Counted from the first letter of the stretch, positions 18,944 to 27,534 are shown. The stretch is 64,000 bases of DNA from an uncultured Atopobium sp. (GCA_937997345.1 CALKTD010000020.1:1-64000), one strand, 5' to 3'. Program-made: numbers and translations. The notes: generated by a model from the letters alone, not told the origin.

Positions 18944-20071
18944 ATGGCAATCGAAAATGATAAAACTACTCCACATCGCTTTGATGTTGTTGGTAGTTTT
19001 CTCCGTCCAGAAAATCTTAAGCAGGCTCGTATTCAGTTTGAAAAAGGTCAGATTGATGCGCAAGAGCTCAAGCAAGTAGAGGACAAAGCTATTACAGAGC
19101 TTATCCAAAAGGAGAAGCAGGCAGGCCTTAAAGTCATTACTGATGGTGAGTTTAGGCGTGCAACATGGCACCTCGATTTTATGTGGGCGTTTGAAGGTAT
19201 TGGCCATGCGCCAACTAACACCGGACTTCCTTTCCACGATGAGACTGCAAAGATTGATGACACCTTCCTTGTAGGAAAAGTGGAGCTCACCAAAGAGCAT
19301 CCGTTTATTGAGCACTTCCGCTTTGTCCAGCAGTTTGAGGACGAGACAACCGTTGCCAAGCTTACTATTCCTGCACCTGCACAGTTTATTGAGCAGTTCA
19401 TTATGCCTATGAACCGCGAGCAGACTGACAAGTACTATGCCAATGACCAGGAGCTTCTCGAAGATATTGTTGCTGGTTACGGCACATTTATTGAGCAAGC
19501 ATATGCTGCAGGCTGTCGTAATCTTCAGCTTGATGACTGCTCATGGGGCGTACTGGTTGACCCACGTGCAGAGCTTTTCTTTGGTGCTGACCAGGATGGT
19601 CTTAAGAGGATTAAGGCACTGCTCTTGGAGATTAATAACCGCGTTCTTGATGCGGCTCCAGCTGACCTGACTATTAACACGCACGTTTGTCGTGGCAACT
19701 TCCATAGTACCTGGGCATGCAAGGGCGGCTATGACGATGTAGCTGATGCTCTTCTTGCTCAAGAGCACGTAAATGCTTTCTTCTTGGAATTTGATGATCA
19801 TCGCTCCGGTGGCTTTGAGCCCCTGGCCTCTGTTCCAGCTGGTAAAAAGGTTGTGCTTGGTCTGATTACCACCAAGCACGCCCAGCTGGAAGAGAAAGCA
19901 AAGGTTATCGAGCGCATTCATGAGGCAGCTCAGTACGTGCCTCTGGAGAATCTCTGCCTTTCTCCCCAGTGTGGCTTTGCAAGCTGCGAGATTGGTAATA
20001 AGCTCACCGAGAATGAGCAGTGGGCAAAGATTGCGCTTGTGAAAGAAATTGCAGAAGAGGTTTGGGGCTAA
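18944..20071 (+). CDS. Cobalamin-independent methionine synthase-like protein (YxjG/YxjH type)
   Basis: A 375-residue protein equivalent to the C-terminal catalytic half of MetE. Zinc-ligand candidates are His and Cys in INTHVCRGN, a Glu in FFLEFDD, and Cys in LSPQCGFAS. The N-terminus VGSFLRPENLKQAR and DGEFRRATWHLDF match the YxjG/YxjH group, which transfers methyl groups to homocysteine, probably from a donor other than methyl-tetrahydrofolate triglutamate. The ATG at 18944 has AAGGGG upstream. No SAM riboswitch or T-box was seen in the 101-base leader. Confidence 0.88.
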   Translation: MAIENDKTTPHRFDVVGSFLRPENLKQARIQFEKGQIDAQELKQVEDKAITELIQKEKQAGLKVITDGEFRRATWHLDFMWAFEGIGHAPTNTGLPFHDETAKIDDTFLVGKVELTKEHPFIEHFRFVQQFEDETTVAKLTIPAPAQFIEQFIMPMNREQTDKYYANDQELLEDIVAGYGTFIEQAYAAGCRNLQLDDCSWGVLVDPRAELFFGADQDGLKRIKALLLEINNRVLDAAPADLTINTHVCRGNFHSTWACKGGYDDVADALLAQEHVNAFFLEFDDHRSGGFEPLASVPAGKKVVLGLITTKHAQLEEKAKVIERIHEAAQYVPLENLCLSPQCGFASCEIGNKLTENEQWAKIALVKEIAEEVWG

Positions 20072-20112
20072 ACATCAGCTGGTTTGCGGTTTTGTTTGCG
20101 ACTTCCATGCCG

Positions 20113-20174
20113 TTTACCGAAGAGTTTCTGACCATATGTTCTTCTCGACTCCTGTCCACTAAAATGGACAGGAG
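20113..20174 (+). promoter_or_regulatory. Promoter and operator of the WYL regulator gene
   Basis: TTTACC (20113-20118) and TATGTT (20135-20140), spacer 16, form a plausible promoter. A 26-base palindrome (20149-20174) follows it, with 10-base arms and the core TGTCCA-N6-TGGACA (20153-20170). It lies downstream of the -10 box, a position suited to repression, so autoregulation is likely. The stem is followed by ATTTTTATT, so it could also act as an intrinsic terminator for the MetE-like gene; both roles may hold. Confidence 0.6.
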
Positions 20175-20205
20175 ATTTTTATTGGAGCTAGACTTCGGAG
20201 GCAGT

Positions 20206-21198
20206 ATGCCAAGCGAGAAGACCCGCTGCTTGCACCTCGTAAAAATTTTCGAGGAAGAAACTGATGACGATCATGGTCTGAGCACGCCTCAGCTTATTGA
20301 AAAGCTCGCAGAGCGTGGGCTAAGCGTGGAACGTAAAACACTTTACGACGATATTAAATCGCTGCAGAATTTTGGCTACGACATCCAGTCTTATCAGCGC
20401 CATCCTGTTGAGTATGGTCTGGCAACGAGGAAGTTTCAGGCTGAAGAGCTCATGTTGATGGCAGATGCTGTGCAGTCGTCAAAGTTTTTGACAGAGCGCA
20501 AAGCAAATAACCTGGTGAGTCTTATCGGTGAGCTGGGTGGGAAGTCTACCTCTGATACGCTGAAGAAGCGCATCCATGTTGAGGGTCGCATTAAGTCGCA
20601 AAATGAGTCTGTGTTTTATGCACTCAATGCTATTCAGACGGCACTTTTGCAGAAGAAAAAGGTCTCGTTTAAGTACCGCAAAAAGGGCTTTAAAGATAAG
20701 GTTATTGAAGAGCTTCCTGTAAGAGAAGAAACGCCTGTTCAACTTACGTATATTGACGATTTCTACTATCTTATTGTGTGGAACGATAAGCATCAAAACT
20801 TTGTCAATTATCGCGTGGACCGCATGTTTAGACTTGAGGTCTCTGATGCTGACGCCACGGTTAACGAGCAGATTAAGCAGTTTGATATAGACAAGTATCA
20901 AGAGCGCGTTTTTGGCATGTACTCGGGCGAGGTTGTTGAAGTCACGCTTCGTGTCAATGAGCGCGTAATGTGCTCGGTGTACGACCGCTTTGGCAAGAAC
21001 ATCATATTGAACAATCCAAGTGCTGATGGAACTACAGCTGACGTGCATGTTTCTGTCATGGAAGCTCCAACGTTTTATGGTTGGCTTGCAACATTTGGAA
21101 CAGATATAGAACTGGTAGCTCCAAAGAAGACCAGGCAGAAATATCAAGAGTACTTGAGTGGAATTCTTCAGAGCTACCAATCAGAGAAAGAGGATTAG
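20206..21198 (+). CDS. WYL-domain transcriptional regulator
   Basis: A 330-residue regulator with an N-terminal winged helix-turn-helix (about 1-75, STPQLIEKLAERGLSVERKTLYDDI), a middle WYL domain (about 140-225, with YIDDFYYLIVW and the basic NYRVDRMFRLEV) and a C-terminal WCX-like extension. WYL domains bind ligands such as single-stranded DNA or nucleotides in several known regulators (for example DriD and PafBC). ATG 20206 after GGAGG is the start; the frame extends upstream to 20020 but that part overlaps the previous gene. The operator in its leader recurs upstream of the HIRAN and SIMPL genes, making them its probable targets. Confidence 0.88.
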   Translation: MPSEKTRCLHLVKIFEEETDDDHGLSTPQLIEKLAERGLSVERKTLYDDIKSLQNFGYDIQSYQRHPVEYGLATRKFQAEELMLMADAVQSSKFLTERKANNLVSLIGELGGKSTSDTLKKRIHVEGRIKSQNESVFYALNAIQTALLQKKKVSFKYRKKGFKDKVIEELPVREETPVQLTYIDDFYYLIVWNDKHQNFVNYRVDRMFRLEVSDADATVNEQIKQFDIDKYQERVFGMYSGEVVEVTLRVNERVMCSVYDRFGKNIILNNPSADGTTADVHVSVMEAPTFYGWLATFGTDIELVAPKKTRQKYQEYLSGILQSYQSEKED

Positions 21199-21236
21199 CT
21201 AAACCAGGTCAAAACAAGTAGTCTTTCTCGCGCCAA

Positions 21237-21560
21237 TTAACGAGCATCAATGACGTAAAGACCTGCTTTAACAAGAAGATGACCATGGTGATCGCTGAGC
21301 TGCGTGATCTTGCAAGTAACAATGTTTTGATGTCCGTAGAAGAGCAAAGTACTCCAGAGAGAATTGCTTTCTCTAGGAACAAAGCCCAGCTTGTGGTCAT
21401 TAGAGTACAGAGCAAGAGCCTCTGGGTCGTAAGGGTTATCACGTTCAGGAACAATGGTTAGATCTGAGCCAAGTTTGAGCTGGTCAAAGACAAGAGGAGC
21501 GTCGTAGTAGGGAAGACCGGAAACAACGAAGGAATCAACAAGCTTTGTAGGACTGTACAT
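21237..21560 (-). CDS. HIRAN-domain protein
   Basis: A 107-residue stand-alone HIRAN domain. The motif run is visible: VVSGLPYYDAPLV near the N-terminus, LTIVPERDNPYDPEALAL, then LGFVPRESNSLWSTLLFYG. In eukaryotic HLTF the HIRAN domain binds 3' single-stranded DNA ends at stalled forks. Bacterial stand-alone versions are less studied but are often placed with DNA-processing genes. The ATG at 21560 has a strong AAGGAGG. It is convergent with the WYL regulator gene and has the shared operator in its promoter, so regulation by that protein is likely. Confidence 0.85.
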   Translation of the reverse strand: MYSPTKLVDSFVVSGLPYYDAPLVFDQLKLGSDLTIVPERDNPYDPEALALYSNDHKLGFVPRESNSLWSTLLFYGHQNIVTCKITQLSDHHGHLLVKAGLYVIDAR

Positions 21561-21588
21561 AAGAGCCTCCTTAGAAAATGTTGAGAAT

Positions 21589-21632
21589 AGAATATGGATT
21601 TGTTAAAGAATGAGTGTCCAACAGATTGGACA
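21589..21632 (-). promoter_or_regulatory. Promoter with TGTCCA-N6-TGGACA operator upstream of HIRAN gene
   Basis: The operator core is at 21615-21632. Read on the minus strand, TGGACACTCAT is followed by a -10 box TATTCT (21589-21594), exactly 20 bases after TGGACA. The same eleven bases and spacing occur upstream of the SIMPL gene. No -35 box is visible, which fits an activator binding near -41. Confidence 0.65.
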
Positions 21633-21695
21633 GTAAAAATAGGTGAAAGACAAAACAGTAAGAGACAGAGACAAAGAGTTTCAAAAGGAGTTTGA

Positions 21696-22244
21696 ATGAT
21701 TACCACTAAGAGATTGTTTCTTATTCCATGGCATGCATCTGACGCGGATGAGCTTTATGAACTAGCAAAAGATCCAGAGATCGGACCACTTTGTGGCTGG
21801 GAACCGCACAAGACTCTGGAAGATTCCAAGCAGGTTCTTGCAAATGTATTGTCCGAGAAGTTCTGTTATGCCGTAAAGGATATGAAGACTGGTCATGTAA
21901 TTGGCTCGATGTCATTGGACTTTAAAGAAATTCCTGATCCAAAAGATTCCTCAAAGCAGTTGCATCAGGCAGAAATTGGCTATTGGATTGGTCGTCCTTA
22001 TTGGGGACAAGGGTTGGCGCCTGAAGGCGCTCAAGCTCTTACTACCTATGCATTTGAAGAGCATGGCGTTGACCAGGTGATTATTAGATATCTTGAGCGT
22101 AATAAGAGGTCTGCTTCAGTGGCTCAAAAGTGTGGCTTCACAGAAGCAGAAATCTTTACAGACTTGAATAAATATACAGGCAAAGAAGAGCAGTTTGGTA
22201 TCTCAGTACTCACAAAAGAGGACTGGGAACGTGTTCAAAAATAG
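21696..22244 (+). CDS. GNAT-family acetyltransferase (RimJ/RimL-like)
   Basis: A 182-residue GNAT N-acetyltransferase. It begins with MITTKRLFLIPWHASDADEL, typical of the RimJ/RimL subgroup. It contains the acetyl-CoA loop YWIGRPYWGQGLAPEGAQAL (about 90-110) and a C-terminal ERNKRSASVAQKCGF segment. RimJ-type enzymes acetylate protein N-termini or small amines; the substrate is unknown. The ATG at 21696 follows AAAGGAG. It is divergent from the HIRAN gene, and the shared intergenic region contains the operator, though its geometry favours the HIRAN side. Confidence 0.88.
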   Translation: MITTKRLFLIPWHASDADELYELAKDPEIGPLCGWEPHKTLEDSKQVLANVLSEKFCYAVKDMKTGHVIGSMSLDFKEIPDPKDSSKQLHQAEIGYWIGRPYWGQGLAPEGAQALTTYAFEEHGVDQVIIRYLERNKRSASVAQKCGFTEAEIFTDLNKYTGKEEQFGISVLTKEDWERVQK

Positions 22245-22389
22245 CAGTTGTTCTCGTTATTTTGTGTGTTGATTTTAAATGTTGCATAGGGCAAACTCAT
22301 ATATGCAACGACAAAACTACATGTAAAGTAATTAAAACAGTTATTTGATCAAAGATTCTGCTTGTAAGAAGAGCGAGAGAAGTTTTTAT

Positions 22390-24126
22390 ATGATGATTAA
22401 CAAACGCCTCATTGCCCTTATTGAGGAGAGTAAAAAATACATTGGCTTGACCGTGCTTTACCAGTGGATTGCGCTTCTCGCCAATATCGTATTTATGTAT
22501 TCTCTGGCAAGAATGATACAAGCCCTATTCATGGATTATTTTGTCTTTGAAGAGCAGCTGGTATTTATTGCACTCTGCCTTATTGCTATTGTGATTAGGT
22601 ATTTCTGTAAACTAGCTCAGCACAAGACAAGCTTTTACGCAGCTAAGAGGGTTAAAAAGACCCTTCGTGAGAGAATCTATCAGAAGCTTTTAGAGTTTGG
22701 CCCATCGTATAAAAATTCGTATGCAACCAGCGAGATTGTTCAGCTGGCAGTTGAAGGTGTTGACCAGCTGGAAACCTATTTTGCGCAGTATCTGCCACAA
22801 TTTTTCTACGCCGTTTTGGCTCCACTCACACTTTTCTTTGTTTTGCTTCTTATTAGTCCGGTAGTTGGCATTGTTTTGCTGGTATTTGTTCCACTCATCC
22901 CAATGACTATTGTTCTTATCCAGAAGTTTGCAAAGAAGCTTTTGTCTAAATATTGGCGCCAGTATACGCAGCTTGGCGATACATTTTTGGAAAACCTGCA
23001 GGGTCTGACCACAGCAAAGATTTACAAGGCTGACGATTTCAAACATAAGCAGATGAACGAGGAAGCCGAGCACTTCAGGCGTATTACCATGAAGGTTCTA
23101 ACCATGCAGCTCAACTCCATCACCGTGATGGATGTGGTTGCATTTGGTGGAAGCGCGCTTGGTACGATCCTTGCAATTCAGCAGGTAAATGACCAGCTCC
23201 TCTTTATGTGGGAGGGCGTTTTTGTCATTTTGATTTCGGCTGAGTTTTTCTTGCCTATGCGTCTTTTGGGCAGCTATTTTCATATTGCTATGAACGGCAT
23301 GGCAGCAGCGGACAAAATCTTTGACCTGCTTGATATGCCTGTTCGAGAGCAGGGTACCAAGACTGTTCCAGCTTCTAGCGATGTGTCACTGCGCAACGTT
23401 TCTTTCTCTTACGATGGCGAGAAACCCGTCTTGGTGAATGTTTCTTTTGGAATATGCGCCAACTCTTTGAACGCCCTGGTAGGAGAGTCAGGCTGTGGAA
23501 AATCAACTATTGCGGCACTTCTGACGGGAAAACTCCGCTCGTATTCTGGCGATGTTCTGTTTGGAAATACCAGTTTGTCAGACATTTCTGACCAGAATTT
23601 GCTTCAAAATGTTACGTATATTGGTCATCAAGCACATCTCTTTATGGGAAGCGTTCGCTCTAACCTTGCCATGGGTAACCCAGAGGCAACTGAGAAGCAG
23701 CTCTGGCACGCCCTTGAGAAGGTCAATCTTGCTGAGTTCGTAAAGTCTTTGGGTGGACTTGACGCGCCAGTTGCCGAGAAGGGCTCCAACTTGTCTGGTG
23801 GTCAGCGTCAGAGATTAGCACTGGCCAGAGCCCTGCTTCACAATAGCCAGATGTACATCTTTGATGAAGCTACTTCAAATATTGATGTTGAGAGTGAAGA
23901 CGTTATTATGCAGCAGGTTCACCAGCTTGCTCAGACAAAGATGGTGCTGGTAATTTCTCACCGCTTAGTAAACGTCAAAAAAGCTGATCAGATTGTTGTT
24001 ATGCAGCATGGTCGCGTTGTTGGAAGTGGAACGCACCAAGAGTTGCTTGCAACAAATGACGAGTACAAACGAATGACGCGGGCCCAGACTGAGCTTGAGA
24101 ATTATGTGAAAGGAGTTGAGGCGTAA
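22390..24126 (+). CDS. CydD-like ABC transporter permease/ATPase (half of a heterodimer)
   Basis: A 578-residue half-transporter. Six helices fill about 15-310, then an ATPase domain with Walker A GESGCGKST (near 375), signature NLSGGQRQR, Walker B FDEATSNID and H-loop ISHRL. Both the fold and pairing resemble CydDC thiol/heme exporters and related exporters of unknown cargo. ATG 22390 follows GAGAGAAG; the frame extends upstream to 22345 without a ribosome site. Its stop overlaps the start of the partner gene by one base (TAATG). Confidence 0.88.
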   Translation: MMINKRLIALIEESKKYIGLTVLYQWIALLANIVFMYSLARMIQALFMDYFVFEEQLVFIALCLIAIVIRYFCKLAQHKTSFYAAKRVKKTLRERIYQKLLEFGPSYKNSYATSEIVQLAVEGVDQLETYFAQYLPQFFYAVLAPLTLFFVLLLISPVVGIVLLVFVPLIPMTIVLIQKFAKKLLSKYWRQYTQLGDTFLENLQGLTTAKIYKADDFKHKQMNEEAEHFRRITMKVLTMQLNSITVMDVVAFGGSALGTILAIQQVNDQLLFMWEGVFVILISAEFFLPMRLLGSYFHIAMNGMAAADKIFDLLDMPVREQGTKTVPASSDVSLRNVSFSYDGEKPVLVNVSFGICANSLNALVGESGCGKSTIAALLTGKLRSYSGDVLFGNTSLSDISDQNLLQNVTYIGHQAHLFMGSVRSNLAMGNPEATEKQLWHALEKVNLAEFVKSLGGLDAPVAEKGSNLSGGQRQRLALARALLHNSQMYIFDEATSNIDVESEDVIMQQVHQLAQTKMVLVISHRLVNVKKADQIVVMQHGRVVGSGTHQELLATNDEYKRMTRAQTELENYVKGVEA

Positions 24127-25826
24127 TGAAAACAGAAGTTAAGAACAGCGCCACAACTGCACGTACTTCTCGCCGTAGCGCGCTCACTATTATGCTGAGA
24201 CTGGTGGGGCTGGTTCGTCCGCTGGCTGGCTTTATGATACTTGCAATTTTGATGGGAGTCTTGGGTAACCTTGCTGCCACGTTCATTAGTATATTTGGAG
24301 CATATGCACTGCTCAGCGCTATGGGCTTTGCTTCATCTTCTCCTATGGCGCTGCTTTTTGGTGGCATGCTTTTGTTTGCCCTGGTCCGCGGTCTGCTGCG
24401 CTATGCCGAGCAGGAATGCAACCACTTTATTGCGTTTAAACTACTTGCGCTTATTAGAGACCGTGTGTTCACGGCGCTTAGAAAGCTTGCTCCTGCAAAG
24501 CTTGAGGTCAAAAATAAGGGCAACCTGATGAGCGTCATTACTTCAGACATTGAGCTACTTGAGGTTTTCTATGCACACACTATCTCGCCTATTTGCATTG
24601 CGGCTGTGTTCTGCGTTGTTATGGTGTGGTTTATTGTGAGCAGCACCAACTGGATTTTGGGTTTTACTGCACTTGTTTCTTACCTGGTAGTTGGCGTGGC
24701 AATTCCGCTTGCTATGTCTAAACGATCCGAGCAAGACTCTGCTGAGGCAAGAGATCTTGCTGGTAACCTTTCTACGGTTACCCTTGATAACCTGCGTGGT
24801 CTTGACGAGATTCTGCAGTACAGCACGGGTACTCAGATGATTGAGGAAACAAGTCAGTTAGCTGATCAGTTAAGCGACAGACAGCAGGCAGTTAAGAAGG
24901 CATTTGGTGTCAACGATGCGGTCACCTCAACGGTTATTTTGCTCTCCGGCCTTGTTATGTTCTTTAGTTCGTTCTACCTGGCCTATCACCAGCAGATTTT
25001 TATGACCGATGCTTTCATTGTCACCATTGCATTGATGAGTTCGTTTGGGCCTGTTGTGGCTTTGGCAGCACTTGGTACAACCCTGACCAGTACGTTTGCT
25101 GCGGGTAATCGTGTTTTGAATATTCTGGACGAACAGCCCCTGGTTGAAGACGTAGTGGACCAAAAAGGCATCTCATATGAGGGCGTGCATGTCTCTGAGC
25201 TTTCATTTGCGTATGATAACGAGCAGATTCTGGACAACATTTCCGTGGATATTCCTACCGATAAGATCGTGGGAATAGTAGGTAAGAGTGGCTCAGGCAA
25301 GTCTACGCTGCTAAAACTTTTGATGCGTTTCTGGCCAGCAACACCTGGTGCCATTGAAATTTCTGGAACCCCTTTGGAGCAGGTTAATACCTCTAACCTG
25401 CGCGATCTTGAGAGCTACATGACGCAAGATACGCATCTGTATCACGATTCCATTAAGAACAATCTCCGCATTGCAAAGCTTGATGCAACGGATGAAGAGA
25501 TTGTTGAGGCGTGCAAGAAGGCTTCAATTCACGAGTACATTTCCACGCTGCCTCAGGGCTACGATACGCCTGTTGCAGAGCTTGGCGACTCACTTTCTGG
25601 CGGAGAGCGCCAGCGCATTGGCCTTGCTCGCGCATTCTTGCACGATGCGCCACTCATGCTGCTTGATGAGCCAACCAGTAATCTGGACAGTCTAAACGAG
25701 GCAATTATCTTGCGCTCGCTTGATAAAGAAACTGAGCGCAAGTCTGTGGTTCTTGTCTCTCACAGGGCTTCTACCATGGGAATTGCAGATGTTGTTTACA
25801 CCGTTGATGGGGGACGAGTGAGCTGA
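24126..25826 (+). CDS. CydC-like ABC transporter permease/ATPase (partner half)
   Basis: A 566-residue half-transporter with six helices (about 20-305) and an ATPase domain. Walker A is GKSGSGKST (near 382), signature SLSGGERQR, Walker B LLDEPTSNLD, H-loop VSHRA. It couples translationally to the preceding gene and to the YgbA-like gene after it. The heterodimer would export a substrate such as cysteine, glutathione or heme if it is truly CydDC-like. No cydAB oxidase genes are in the window, so that cargo is inference. Confidence 0.88.
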   Translation: MKTEVKNSATTARTSRRSALTIMLRLVGLVRPLAGFMILAILMGVLGNLAATFISIFGAYALLSAMGFASSSPMALLFGGMLLFALVRGLLRYAEQECNHFIAFKLLALIRDRVFTALRKLAPAKLEVKNKGNLMSVITSDIELLEVFYAHTISPICIAAVFCVVMVWFIVSSTNWILGFTALVSYLVVGVAIPLAMSKRSEQDSAEARDLAGNLSTVTLDNLRGLDEILQYSTGTQMIEETSQLADQLSDRQQAVKKAFGVNDAVTSTVILLSGLVMFFSSFYLAYHQQIFMTDAFIVTIALMSSFGPVVALAALGTTLTSTFAAGNRVLNILDEQPLVEDVVDQKGISYEGVHVSELSFAYDNEQILDNISVDIPTDKIVGIVGKSGSGKSTLLKLLMRFWPATPGAIEISGTPLEQVNTSNLRDLESYMTQDTHLYHDSIKNNLRIAKLDATDEEIVEACKKASIHEYISTLPQGYDTPVAELGDSLSGGERQRIGLARAFLHDAPLMLLDEPTSNLDSLNEAIILRSLDKETERKSVVLVSHRASTMGIADVVYTVDGGRVS

Positions 25827-26143
25827 TGACACCTGAAGAAATTGCGCAGAAACGTCAAAAAGAAAAAAATCTCTTCTCGCTCATGATTCGTTTTTATTGC
25901 GAGAAGTACCATCGCACCAAAGCTCATGAGCCTCTGTGCGACGAGTGCGCCGAGCTTGAGAAGTATGCGCATACGCGTGTGGACCGCTGTCCTCACATAG
26001 AGACAAAGACGTTTTGCTCAAAATGCAAATCGCATTGCTATAGCAAAGAGATGCGCGCTCGCGTCAAAGAGGTCATGAAATCCACAGGACCTCGACTTTT
26101 GTTGCACCATCCAATTCTTGTGATTAAGCACGCACTTCAGTAA
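25826..26143 (+). CDS. YgbA-like cysteine-rich protein (nitrous/nitric-oxide-stimulated promoter family)
   Basis: A 105-residue protein of the PF11756 (YgbA_NO) type. It has LCDECAEL, YAHTRVDRCPH, KTFCSKCKSHCY and a closing STGPRLLLHHPI. The conserved Cys residues could bind an iron-sulfur cluster or zinc. E. coli ygbA belongs to the NsrR nitric-oxide regulon. Here the gene is coupled to the ABC exporter pair (TGATG overlap), which suggests that the transporter may serve nitrosative or redox stress. This link is inference from gene order. Confidence 0.85.
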   Translation: MTPEEIAQKRQKEKNLFSLMIRFYCEKYHRTKAHEPLCDECAELEKYAHTRVDRCPHIETKTFCSKCKSHCYSKEMRARVKEVMKSTGPRLLLHHPILVIKHALQ

Positions 26144-26225
26144 ATAATCACTGGTAAGTAGCATGAAGCTTACGCTTAACATACATTGATTCTCACTCTG
26201 ATAAGGTTTCAAAATTCTATGATCC

Positions 26226-26260
26226 TCTCGCCACAAAAGCGAGAAGACCGCATTTTTTTT
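26226..26260 (+). terminator. Terminator made from an inverted pair of the TCTCGC motif
   Basis: Stem TCTCGC (26226-26231) with GCGAGA (26239-26244), loop of 7, then an eight-T run at 26253-26260. It follows the exporter operon. The downstream arm is a full GCGAGAAG copy of the repeated heptamer. The stem is short, so efficiency is uncertain. Confidence 0.55.
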
Positions 26261-26367
26261 GAATCTTTTTCATTTGAAACATAACTGTTAACTCTGAGAA
26301 TTACGTATTTTTGTCGCGGCGCGCTAGGGTTACAGTGACCTCTCGCTTTACAGAAGGAGGTACTGCG

Positions 26368-27027
26368 TTGATTAAATCTAAGAAAGCGTCATTTATTTTC
26401 AAGCTGTTTATTGCTGTGATTGGCACCTTTGTGCTGTGTGATTCTGCGGGCGTCTTCCGAATGAACTTCCGCGTTTCTTTCTTGTATTACTTCACCAACA
26501 TCTCTAACCTGCTGCTTGTTGCCTATTATTGGGGCGCACTGTTCCAGGCTTACAAGCATCCTGAGACCGCTCAGAAGCCATGGATGCCAACGGTCAAGCA
26601 CACGCTTATGCTGGGTATTACCGTAACTGGCCTGGTAGCTTACTTCCTGCTTGACCACGGCGAGGTTTTTGTTAACGGCGTCTTTAAGTTCAACAATTTT
26701 ATTCTGCACGACGTGATTCCTATCTGCGCCGTTTTGGACTGGCTGCTCTTTGACGAGAAGCCAACTATGGGCTTCAAAGAGCCTCTGATCTGGCCTTTGT
26801 ACCCGCTCACGTATTTTGCGTACATTATTGTTTTGGTCCTGGGCTTTGGTGTGCAGATTAAAGAGAAGTCTCGCTGGCCTTACGGATTTATGGACTTTGA
26901 CAAGCTGGGAATTCCTACCGTCGCCCTCACCATTGTGATTTTGATTGTTGTCTTTGTTGCCCTGGGCTACCTCTACGTCTTCATTGATAAAAAGCTTGGC
27001 GAGAAGATCAAGAAGGCTGAAAACTAA
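26368..27027 (+). CDS. Pr6Pr-family integral membrane protein
   Basis: A 219-residue membrane protein with about six helices. It shows YFTNISNLL near residue 40, HDVIPICAVLDWLLFDEKP around 125, and PYGFMDFDKLG in the last loop, all typical of the Pr6Pr family, whose function is unknown. The start is TTG 26368, seven bases after a perfect AAGGAGG (26354-26360); the frame is open to 26311 but lacks a site there. No ATG lies near the helix start. It is not linked to its neighbours by spacing. Confidence 0.8.
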   Translation: MIKSKKASFIFKLFIAVIGTFVLCDSAGVFRMNFRVSFLYYFTNISNLLLVAYYWGALFQAYKHPETAQKPWMPTVKHTLMLGITVTGLVAYFLLDHGEVFVNGVFKFNNFILHDVIPICAVLDWLLFDEKPTMGFKEPLIWPLYPLTYFAYIIVLVLGFGVQIKEKSRWPYGFMDFDKLGIPTVALTIVILIVVFVALGYLYVFIDKKLGEKIKKAEN

Positions 27028-27119
27028 TCTTAGTAAGGTTAAAAGCTGGGATGACCGCAAGGTTAAACCTAACGTATTGAGGAGAAAACCACAATTGATT
27101 GCAAGGCGCCTGACATTTG

Positions 27120-27165
27120 TGAACTACCTCCCATTTCTTGGACACGAGAAATAGAAAGCAGTTCA
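27120..27165. repeat. 46-nt palindromic element, copy A
   Basis: Diverged hairpin with the outer arms TGAACT and AGTTCA and the inner segment CCTCCCATTTCTT. It matches the reverse complement of copy B (27535-27580), including the loop (GGACAC against GGACAT), with a handful of substitutions. The two copies are in opposite orientation and bracket a 369-base gene-free segment. Confidence 0.65.
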
Positions 27166-27166
27166 A

Positions 27167-27297
27167 AACACACCTAAGTCAGATAATCTGTTAAAAAGAC
27201 GTATACATTACGCCGAAAATAGCTGAAACATGCAGAATATCTGACTTAGAAGTGTAATATGCCTGCAATTGAGCAGAATATCTGACTTAAGTGTGTT
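27167..27297. repeat. 131-bp MITE-like element with terminal inverted repeats
   Basis: The left end AACACACCTAAGTCAGATA (27167-27185) and right end TATCTGACTTAAGTGTGTT (27279-27297) are inverted repeats with one mismatch in 19. The 16-mer CAGAATATCTGACTTA is repeated directly at 27233-27248 and 27274-27289. There is no coding capacity. It looks like a small non-autonomous mobile element or a folded regulatory DNA; no flanking target duplication was identified with confidence. Confidence 0.5.
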
Positions 27298-27534
27298 CCT
27301 TAGGTGCGGAATTTACCTATAGTTAAATTTCTTATATAAGTCTATTCATGTATAAGCATATTAGATGAAGTTTATGCATAGAGATGCATATCGGGTAGTG
27401 CGACCGCCTAGCTGCCTGCTATCTTGATTAAGAACATGTCGATTCTTCAGCGAGACATATTAAAGCTGCGCTATTTTGTGCGTCAGACCTAAAAGCCGAC
27501 GCTAGCACGCTGCAAAATCATAACCACCCACATA
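27298..27534. other. Non-coding stretch between palindromes
   Basis: A 237-base segment without an open frame carrying a start and ribosome site. It includes short self-complementary parts (TTATGCAT/ATGCATA near 27374-27392). It could hold a small RNA, but no known RNA family signature (tmRNA, RNase P, SRP, 6S) was recognised. Confidence 0.35.

Noticed and set aside
27400..27520. tmRNA-like segment (CCTAGCTGCC resembles the end of an LAA tag)
   Set aside because: No stop codon follows the tag-like codons, and no tRNA-like acceptor domain or 3' CCA was found.
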